64,000 nucleotides of DNA from Microbacterium yannicii PS01. GTDB taxonomy: Bacteria; Actinomycetota; Actinomycetes; Actinomycetales; Microbacteriaceae. Position 1 is the first letter of the stretch; each line of letters begins with the position of its first letter. This document shows positions 58,030 to 64,000 of this stretch, in pieces. A model generated the notes under the pieces. It saw nothing but the letters and a program-made list of their open reading frames with translations. It ran no database searches and was not told where the DNA came from. Both the position numbers and the translations under genes were made by a program. The stretch is from NCBI RefSeq assembly GCF_000304335.1, contig NZ_CAJF01000009.1, forward strand, positions 62,001 through 126,000, read 5' to 3'.

Positions 58030-59909
58030 CGCAGACAATCGGTGCCCCGACACGGCGGCTTACCGTGGCCCAGGCTGTCGTCCAGTTCATGGCGGCACAG
58101 CATATCGAGCGGGACGGCGTCGAGGAGTCCTTTTTCGGTGGCGCGTTCGGGATCTTCGGCCACGGCAACGTCGGAGGGCTCGGTCAGGCGCTACTGGAGT
58201 ACGAGCACGACTTCCGCTTCCTCCAGGGGCGGCACGAGCAGGGCATGGTGCACATGGCGGTCGGCTACGCCAAGATGCGCAACCGGTTCGGAGCGATGGC
58301 GGTGACCACCTCGATCGGTCCCGGCGCGACGAACATGGTCACGGGAGCGGGCACCGCCACCGTGAACCACCTGCCGGTGCTCCTGCTGCCCAGCGACACT
58401 TTTGCCACGCGCGCCACCGGTGCCGTGCTGCAGCAGATCGAGCAGCCCTACTCGATGGAGGTGACCGCGAACGACTCCTTCCGTGCGGTCTCCCGGTACT
58501 TCGATCGCGTGACACGACCCGAGCAGCTGGCCCCGGCGCTGCTGGAGGCGATGCGTGTCCTCACCAGTCCGGTGGACACCGGAGCGGTCACCCTCTGCCT
58601 GCCGCAGGACGTCCAGGCCGAGGCCTTCGATTTCCCGGTTGCGCTGTTCGAGCACCGTGTGTGGCACGTGCCGCGCAACCGGGCGGACCTCTCGGCGATC
58701 CGTCGCGCCGCCGAGGCCATCCGCGGCGCCGAGCGTCCGGTGATCATCGCCGGAGGCGGGGTTATCTATTCGAGCGCGTCGGAGGAGCTGATCCGCTTCG
58801 CGGAGGCCCTCGGAGCCGGAATCGGCGTGACCCAGGCGGGCAAGGCGAGTGTGCCTTTCGACCACCCACTCGCGCTCGGTGCTCTCGGAGCCAGTGGCTC
58901 GGCGTTCGCCAATCGGTTCGCGAACGATGCCGACCTCGTGATCGGTGTGGGCACGCGGTACACCGATTTCACCACCGCGTCCAACACCCTGTTCCGCAAC
59001 CCCGGCGTCCGCTTCGTCAACATCAACGTCGCCGAGCTCGACGCTCTCAAGGAGGCCGGCATCGCGCTGATCGGCGATGCGCGCGAGACGCTTCGAGAAC
59101 TCCGCCAGGCACTCGAGGGCCACTCGACACCCTCGTCGTTCCGCGATGAGGTGGTCGCGGCCGCGACCGGATGGCGGCACGAGGTGGACCGCCTGATCGA
59201 GCCCGATGAGGCATCGCCTTCGCTCTCCCAGGCAGCCGCCATCGGTCTCGTCAACGCGGCGGCGGACGAGCGCGACGTCGTCGTCAATGCCGCGGGATCG
59301 ATGCCGGGCGATCTGCATCGACTCTGGCGGCCGGGCTCGGTGAAAGGCTACGACATCGAATACGGCAACTCCTGCATGGGCTACGAGATCCCCGGTGCCA
59401 TCGGCGCGAAGCTGGGCGACCCGAGCCGCCACGTCTGGTGCTTCATCGGCGATGGCACCTACCTGATGATGTCGCAGGAGCTCCTGACCGCTGTGCAGGA
59501 GAAGCTCACGATGACCGTCGTCGTGGTCGACAACCGCGGCTACGGGTCGATCGCGGCACTGTCGAACTCGCTGGGCTCGCAGGAGTTCGGCACGCGGTTC
59601 TTCGAGCGCTCAGACGACGGGCGGCTGGCCGGTCCCATGCTTGAGGTGGACTTCGCCGCCAACGCCGCCAGCTATGGTGCCGAGGTCTTCACTGCCGCGA
59701 CCGCGAAGCAGCTCACCGAGGCGCTCGCCTCGGCGAAGGCGTGCGACGGGCTCAGCGTCGTCTACGTGCAGGTGGATGCGCAGGCTCGCTTCGGCGGCTC
59801 CGGGGCGTGGTGGGACGTCCCGCTCGCAGAGGTGTCGAACGTCGCGTCGTCCATCGACGCGCGAGTGGTCTATGACGGACGCAAAGCCACCCAGCGCCTG
59901 TACATGTGA
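58026..59909 (+). CDS. IolD-like TPP enzyme, paralogue 2
   Basis: This 627-residue protein aligns over its full length with the iolD product: FGIFGHGNVGGLGQAL, catalytic Glu in FLQGRHEQGMVHMAVGYAK, TSIGPGATNMVTGAGTATVNHLPVLLLPSDTFA, GVGTRYTDFTTAS and TPP motif IGDGTYLMM...VDNRGYGSIA. Differences in the substrate half and its pairing with a split transketolase suggest it opens or cleaves a related cyclic dione or 2-keto sugar rather than duplicating IolD. It overlaps the transketolase gene by 4 nt. Confidence 0.87.
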   Translation: MTQTIGAPTRRLTVAQAVVQFMAAQHIERDGVEESFFGGAFGIFGHGNVGGLGQALLEYEHDFRFLQGRHEQGMVHMAVGYAKMRNRFGAMAVTTSIGPGATNMVTGAGTATVNHLPVLLLPSDTFATRATGAVLQQIEQPYSMEVTANDSFRAVSRYFDRVTRPEQLAPALLEAMRVLTSPVDTGAVTLCLPQDVQAEAFDFPVALFEHRVWHVPRNRADLSAIRRAAEAIRGAERPVIIAGGGVIYSSASEELIRFAEALGAGIGVTQAGKASVPFDHPLALGALGASGSAFANRFANDADLVIGVGTRYTDFTTASNTLFRNPGVRFVNINVAELDALKEAGIALIGDARETLRELRQALEGHSTPSSFRDEVVAAATGWRHEVDRLIEPDEASPSLSQAAAIGLVNAAADERDVVVNAAGSMPGDLHRLWRPGSVKGYDIEYGNSCMGYEIPGAIGAKLGDPSRHVWCFIGDGTYLMMSQELLTAVQEKLTMTVVVVDNRGYGSIAALSNSLGSQEFGTRFFERSDDGRLAGPMLEVDFAANAASYGAEVFTAATAKQLTEALASAKACDGLSVVYVQVDAQARFGGSGAWWDVPLAEVSNVASSIDARVVYDGRKATQRLYM

Positions 59910-59965
59910 ACCGCGGCGCGACCCGCGCGGGTCGTCGGCGCATGTGCCCGGACCGAGGAGACTTC

Positions 59966-61441
59966 ATGAACGACACCCGTGAGATCGAGCTGTTGGCGAA
60001 AGCGCCCGACGGGCTCTTCATCGACGGCCAATGGGTGGCCGCCGACGGCCGCCGGACGCTGGATGTGTATGACCCCGCGACGGGTCAGGTGATCAAGACC
60101 ATCGCGAACGCCTCGCCCGAGGACGGCAAGGCGGCGCTGGACGCCGCGGTCGAGGCGTTCCCGGCCTGGGCGGCGACGCCGGCGCGGGAGCGGGCCGAGA
60201 TCCTGCGGCGGGCGTTCGATCTGCTTCAGGAGCGCAAGGAGGACTTCGCGCTGCTGATGACGATCGAGATGGGCAAGCCGCTGGCCGAGGCGCGGGGCGA
60301 GGTCGCGTACGGCGGCGAGTTCCTGCGGTGGTTCAGCGAGGAGACCGCGCGGGTGCAGGGCCGCTATGGTGCGAACCCGGAGGGCACCGGGCGGATGATC
60401 GTGTCGCAGCACCCGGTGGGTCCGTGCTTCCTGATCACGCCGTGGAACTTCCCGCTGGCGATGGCGACCCGCAAGATCGCGCCGGCCCTCGCCGCCGGCT
60501 GCACCGTGGTGATCAAGCCGGCGGAGCTGACGCCGCTGACCACGCTCGCCTTCGCGAAGCTGCTGGAGGACGCGGGCCTTCCTGCCGGCGTGGTGAACGT
60601 CTTCACCACCTCGACGTCGGGTGCCGTCTCGGAGCCGATCATCCGGGACCCGCGGCTGCGCAAGCTGTCGTTCACCGGCTCGACCCAGGTGGGGCAGCGC
60701 CTTCTCGAGCAGGCGGCGCAGGGCGTGCTGCGCACCTCGATGGAGCTCGGCGGGAATGCGCCGTTCGTCGTGTTCGACGACGCCGACCTCGAAAAGGCCG
60801 TGGACGGGGCGATGCTGGCGAAGTTCCGCAACATCGGCCAGGCCTGCACCGCGGCGAACCGGTTCATCGTGCACCGCTCCGTCGCCGAGGAGTTCGCGCG
60901 CCGGGTGACCGCGCGGGTGCAGGGCATGAAGATCGGGCGCGGCACCGAGGAAGGCGTCACGATCGGCCCGCTCATCGACGACCGTGCGGTCGAGAAGGCG
61001 TCGACGCTGGTCGAGGATGCCGTCGCCCGCGGCGCGTCGGTCGCCACCGGCGGCAACGCGGTCGAGGGGCCCGGCACGTTCTACGAGCCGACCGTGGTCA
61101 CCGACGTGCAGCCGGGCTCGGACATCCTGCGCGAGGAGATCTTCGGGCCCGTGCTCGCGATCATCCCCTTCGACTCCGAGGACGACGCCGTGCGGCTCGC
61201 GAACGACACCGAGTACGGCCTGGTGTCGTACGTGTTCACCGAGAGCCTCTCGCGCGGACAGCGGATGATCGAGCGGCTCGAGACGGGCATGATGGGCCTC
61301 AACGTCGGCGTCGTCTCCAACGCCGCGGCGCCGTTCGGCGGGTGGAAGATGTCGGGACTGGGCCGCGAGGGCGGCGCGGAGGGCATCCACGAGTACCTGC
61401 AGACGAAGTACACGCTCACCGCCAACCCGTTCGCATCGTGA
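59966..61441 (+). CDS. NAD(P)-dependent aldehyde dehydrogenase (succinate/glutarate-semialdehyde type)
   Basis: This 491-residue GabD-like ALDH has LITPWNFPLAMATRKIAPALAAGCTVV, FTGSTQVGQRL, general base in MELGGNAPFVVFDDADLEKA, nucleophile in NIGQACTAANRF and PFGGWKMSGLGREGG. Unlike IolA it keeps the normal ELGGNAP base motif, so it forms a free acid. GAGGAG lies 6 nt before ATG 59966. The stop overlaps the next gene (GTGA). It likely oxidises the semialdehyde released by the TPP enzymes upstream. Confidence 0.9.
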   Translation: MNDTREIELLAKAPDGLFIDGQWVAADGRRTLDVYDPATGQVIKTIANASPEDGKAALDAAVEAFPAWAATPARERAEILRRAFDLLQERKEDFALLMTIEMGKPLAEARGEVAYGGEFLRWFSEETARVQGRYGANPEGTGRMIVSQHPVGPCFLITPWNFPLAMATRKIAPALAAGCTVVIKPAELTPLTTLAFAKLLEDAGLPAGVVNVFTTSTSGAVSEPIIRDPRLRKLSFTGSTQVGQRLLEQAAQGVLRTSMELGGNAPFVVFDDADLEKAVDGAMLAKFRNIGQACTAANRFIVHRSVAEEFARRVTARVQGMKIGRGTEEGVTIGPLIDDRAVEKASTLVEDAVARGASVATGGNAVEGPGTFYEPTVVTDVQPGSDILREEIFGPVLAIIPFDSEDDAVRLANDTEYGLVSYVFTESLSRGQRMIERLETGMMGLNVGVVSNAAAPFGGWKMSGLGREGGAEGIHEYLQTKYTLTANPFAS

Positions 61442-62496
61442 CTGCTCGAGCCGAATACTCCATCGCGCTCATCCCGGGAGACGGGATCGGCGTCGAAGTG
61501 CTGGAAGCTGCTCGCGTCCCCCTGGCCGCGGTAGCGGCCAAGCACGGCTTCGCGATCCAGGAGCAGCACTATGACTGGTCGTGCCAGCGCTATCTCGACA
61601 CGGGCGCGATGATGCCCGAGGACGGCATCGACCAGCTGCGGGCGCACGACGCCATCCTGCTCGGCGCCGTCGGCTGGCCCGCCCGAGTGCCCGACAGCGT
61701 CTCGCTACACGGGCTGCTGCTGCCGATCAGGAAGCGGTTCGACCTGTTCGTCAACGCGCGGCCCCATCGCCTGCTGCCGGGGATCGAAGGGCCGCTGCGC
61801 AAGAGCGACTTCGACATCCTCTGCATCCGCGAGAACACGGAGGGCGAGTACGCCGGCGCGGGTGGTCGCGTCCATGTCGGAACCCCGAACGAAGTCGCCG
61901 TCGAGACCGCGATCCTCACGCGTGCCGGTGTCGAGCGGATCCTCCGCTACGGCTTCGAGCAGGCACGCCTGCGCAGCGGACGGCTCGCGTCGGTGACGAA
62001 GTCCAACGCACAGCGCCACACGATGGTGTTCTGGGACGACGTCACGGACGAGCTGGCGGCGCAGTACCCCGACGTCGAGGTCACGAGGTACCACGTCGAC
62101 GCGATCGCGGCGCGGATGATCACGCATCCGGAATCCCTCGACGTGCTGGTCGCGTCGAACCTGTTCGGCGACATCCTGAGCGATGTCGGGGCGGCGATCC
62201 AAGGCGGACTCGGCTTCGCGGCATCCGCGAACATCAACCCGTCTCCCGGCGTGCCGTCCATGTTCGAACCTGTGCACGGCTCGGCGCCGGATATCGCCGG
62301 TCAGGGCCGCGCGAACCCGATTGCGGCGATCTGGAGCGCGGCTCAGATGCTCGCGCATCTCGGGGAGCGGGAGGCGGCGGCCGACCTTCTCTCAGCGATC
62401 GCCTTAGCCAGCCGGAACGCGCGCGGCCTCACGCCCGACTGCGGGGGAACCGCCACGACGACCCAGGCCGCCCGTCGCATCGCCGAGTTAGTATGA
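61438..62496 (+). CDS. Tartrate/isopropylmalate dehydrogenase family protein
   Basis: This 352-residue beta-decarboxylating dehydrogenase has SIALIPGDGIGVEVLEAA, LHGLLLPIRKRFDLFVNARP, CIRENTEGEYAGAGGR and the metal-site segments HVDAIAARMI and NLFGDILSDVGAAIQG. FEPVHGSAPDIAGQGRANPIA completes the fold. The RENTEGEYAG form and cluster setting favour the tartrate/D-malate dehydrogenase branch (TtuC/DmlA-like) over leucine biosynthesis. It would oxidise a 2-hydroxy-diacid with NAD+ and may decarboxylate it. GTG start overlaps the aldehyde dehydrogenase stop. Confidence 0.88.
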   Translation: MTARAEYSIALIPGDGIGVEVLEAARVPLAAVAAKHGFAIQEQHYDWSCQRYLDTGAMMPEDGIDQLRAHDAILLGAVGWPARVPDSVSLHGLLLPIRKRFDLFVNARPHRLLPGIEGPLRKSDFDILCIRENTEGEYAGAGGRVHVGTPNEVAVETAILTRAGVERILRYGFEQARLRSGRLASVTKSNAQRHTMVFWDDVTDELAAQYPDVEVTRYHVDAIAARMITHPESLDVLVASNLFGDILSDVGAAIQGGLGFAASANINPSPGVPSMFEPVHGSAPDIAGQGRANPIAAIWSAAQMLAHLGEREAAADLLSAIALASRNARGLTPDCGGTATTTQAARRIAELV

Positions 62497-62503
62497 CGTG
62501 ACA
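62494..62503. promoter_or_regulatory. IolR-like operator site, copy 5
   Basis: TGACGTGACA matches KGWCHTRACA at 9 of 10 positions. It overlaps the stop of the tartrate-type dehydrogenase gene, 98 nt upstream of the Gfo/Idh gene, in an AT-richer stretch (TTTATAATGG) that may hold a promoter. It hints that inositol control extends into this operon. Confidence 0.4.
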
Positions 62504-62600
62504 TTTATAATGGACATGATGCCCGACACATGAGAAGATAGAGCCGATTAACCCAGGTCATGCTGCACGTGTGCGGATGACGAAAGCCGAAGGGGGCACC

Positions 62601-63734
62601 ATGGCGGACGATGTTGTCCGAGGGCTGGTCGCGCAGAGGTCGGCGCCGATCCGAGTCGCGGTGATCGGTTCGAGCTGGATCAGCCGCGCGCATTGCCACG
62701 CTCTGCTGTCGCTCAACCACATCCGCCCCCTCACCCGTCCGATTCAGCTCGTCTCTCTGCATGCGCGCACGCCGGAGACGGTTGAGGCGCTCGCGACCGA
62801 GTTCGGATTCCAGCGCTGGAGCACGCGGTGGGAGGACGCGGTCGAGGCCGATGACGTCGACGTCGTCGCCGTGCTCACGACAAATCACCTGCACGCCCCG
62901 GTCGTCCGTGCCGCCCTCGCCGCCGGCAAGGCGGTGTTCTGCGAGAAGCCCCTCGCTCTGGGAGCGGACGACGCCGTTGAGCTGGCCGTCCTGGCCGAAC
63001 AGAGCGGCCTCACCGCGGCGTGCGGCTTCAACTACCGCTACCACCCGGCCACGATGCTGCTGCGGGAGCTGACGCTCAGCGGAAGGCTGGGCGACGTACG
63101 GCACTTCCGTGCGGTATACCTGCAGGACTGGGCCGACCAGCTGTCCGCGACGCGGCCCAATCACTCGGGCGCAGGCTCGATCGGCGACTACTCCCACATC
63201 ACGGACTTCCTGATCGAGCTCACCGGCGTCCCGCGCTCGGTCACCGCCGAGGTGCGGGGGTTCGGCCTGACCGACGACGACGCGTTCGTCGCGACCGCGG
63301 TGCTCGCGGGCGGCGGGCTGGGCACGCTGGAGGCCTCCCGCTTCGCGCTGGGGCACAAAGGCGGTCAACGGATCGAAGTCAACGGCACGCGGGGCTCGGC
63401 GTGGTGGGACATGGACGACCCGAACCGCCTGCACGTCTTCCTCCGCGAGGACGAGGTGGAGGGACTCGGCGGCTTCCGCGACATCGTCGTCACCGAGCCC
63501 GGGCATCCGCTCATGGCGGGCTGGTGGCCGCCCGGCCACGTGCTCGGCTGGGAGCACGGCTTCTCCAATGAGTGGCGCGACTTCCTCGGGGCCGTGATCG
63601 AGGGAACCCCGGTGCCCCATCGGCAAGCATCCTTCCGCGACGGGGCGATCGTGGAGGTCGTGTCGGACGCTCTCCAGCGCGCGGCGGCCGAGGGGCGGCG
63701 TGTGACCGTGGACATCCCCGGTGTCCTGGCCTGA
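62601..63734 (+). CDS. Gfo/Idh/MocA family dehydrogenase, copy 2
   Basis: About 377 residues from ATG 62601, preceded by GAAGGGGG. The cofactor region is RVAVIGSSWISRAHCHALLSL, with GSS replacing the usual GxG spacing. Then LTTNHLHAPVVRAALAAGKAVFCEKPLALGADD carries the EKP Lys, and GDYSHITDFLIELTG carries active-site Asp and His. It differs clearly from the copy at 38443. It probably oxidises a cyclitol or sugar acid in this operon. The alcohol dehydrogenase gene begins 7 nt after its stop. Confidence 0.87.
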   Translation: MADDVVRGLVAQRSAPIRVAVIGSSWISRAHCHALLSLNHIRPLTRPIQLVSLHARTPETVEALATEFGFQRWSTRWEDAVEADDVDVVAVLTTNHLHAPVVRAALAAGKAVFCEKPLALGADDAVELAVLAEQSGLTAACGFNYRYHPATMLLRELTLSGRLGDVRHFRAVYLQDWADQLSATRPNHSGAGSIGDYSHITDFLIELTGVPRSVTAEVRGFGLTDDDAFVATAVLAGGGLGTLEASRFALGHKGGQRIEVNGTRGSAWWDMDDPNRLHVFLREDEVEGLGGFRDIVVTEPGHPLMAGWWPPGHVLGWEHGFSNEWRDFLGAVIEGTPVPHRQASFRDGAIVEVVSDALQRAAAEGRRVTVDIPGVLA

Positions 63735-63741
63735 GGGGGAG

Positions 63742-64000
63742 ATGCGGGCATTCCTCGTGGATGCCGCCAGGCAGGGGTCCTGGCGGCCGACACGGATGCC
63801 CGACCCGGCGCCGGGGACGGCGCTGGTGCGCGTGCGGGCCGTCGGACTGTGCGGAACGGACGCGCATCTGTGGACGGGGCTGAGTCCGAACCTTCAGCGC
63901 GGACTGACGACCTATCCCTGGCAGCCGGGGCACGAGTGGTGCGGCGAGGTCGTCGCCGTCGCCGGGGGCGCCGTCGGCGGCCACCCGGTGGTGGGCGACC
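63742..64000 (+). CDS. Zinc-dependent alcohol dehydrogenase, N-terminal part (cut by window end)
   Basis: 86 residues are visible from ATG 63742, with GAGGGGGAG directly upstream. They form the GroES-like start of an MDR dehydrogenase: ALVRVRAVGLCGTDAHLW with the catalytic Zn Cys, then PGHEWCGEVVAVAGG with the catalytic His-Glu. The structural zinc loop and Rossmann half lie beyond the window. As the last visible gene of the operon it likely oxidises a polyol or cyclitol hydroxyl. Confidence 0.85.
   Translation, partial: MRAFLVDAARQGSWRPTRMPDPAPGTALVRVRAVGLCGTDAHLWTGLSPNLQRGLTTYPWQPGHEWCGEVVAVAGGAVGGHPVVGD

Noticed and set aside
1-64000. tRNA, rRNA, riboswitch, insertion sequence and CRISPR
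   Set aside because: None was recognised on reading. Short structured RNAs could be missed without a covariance search.

Overview
The window reads as chromosomal DNA of a high-GC actinobacterium, most likely a Microbacteriaceae/Microbacterium-type organism. This rests on GC-rich codon use, frequent GTG/TTG starts, ATGA/GTGA-type operon overlaps, lipoprotein-anchored sugar ABC transporters and an actinobacterial-style inositol gene set. No rRNA, tRNA or CRISPR array was recognised. All calls come from reading the sequence and translations; no similarity search was possible.

Region 1 (1-26985) is a catabolic island of about 27 kb for a substrate I cannot name. It holds an SDR, an NTF2-like protein, two VOC proteins, three PanE/ApbA reductases, two beta-hydroxyacid dehydrogenases, a zinc alcohol dehydrogenase, an aldehyde dehydrogenase and two M24-fold proteins. 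It also holds two amidohydrolases, an alpha/beta hydrolase, a Dabb protein, a fused 2-oxoacid dehydrogenase E1 with its E2, a sugar-type ABC importer, an FCD-type GntR regulator and two XRE-cupin regulators. A 17-bp quasi-palindrome (ideal GTTCAGTA-N-TACTGAAC) recurs in front of at least seven of its transcription units, which suggests one regulon.

Region 2 (about 27.1-36.4 kb) is accessory DNA. It contains a type II-like CBASS anti-phage module (HNH-SAVED nuclease Cap5, divergent from a CD-NTase and an E2-E1 Cap2, with no Cap3 peptidase seen), an excisionase-like HTH/PIN toxin-antitoxin-like pair, an oriT-like region with nested inverted repeats, and an orphan MobF-type relaxase/helicase. 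It looks like a remnant or cargo region of a mobilizable element.

Region 3 (36.5-54.3 kb) begins with a thioesterase, an MFS exporter and a Gfo/Idh/MocA dehydrogenase on the minus strand. Two sugar phosphate isomerase/epimerase genes and an ABC importer operon follow on the plus strand; the importer operon also encodes a transaldolase-family protein and an aldolase paralogue that lacks the lysine. After a GntR-UTRA regulator comes a near-complete myo-inositol operon: iolC, a Cgl0158-type aldolase, iolA, iolB and iolD. Several promoters carry sites resembling the corynebacterial IolR motif.

Region 4 (54.5-64.0 kb) has two tandem IclR regulators divergent from a second operon. That operon encodes a split transketolase, a second IolD-like enzyme, an aldehyde dehydrogenase, a tartrate/isopropylmalate-type dehydrogenase, a Gfo/Idh/MocA dehydrogenase and a zinc alcohol dehydrogenase cut by the window end. 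It may be a variant cyclitol or sugar-acid pathway. Both window edges cut genes.
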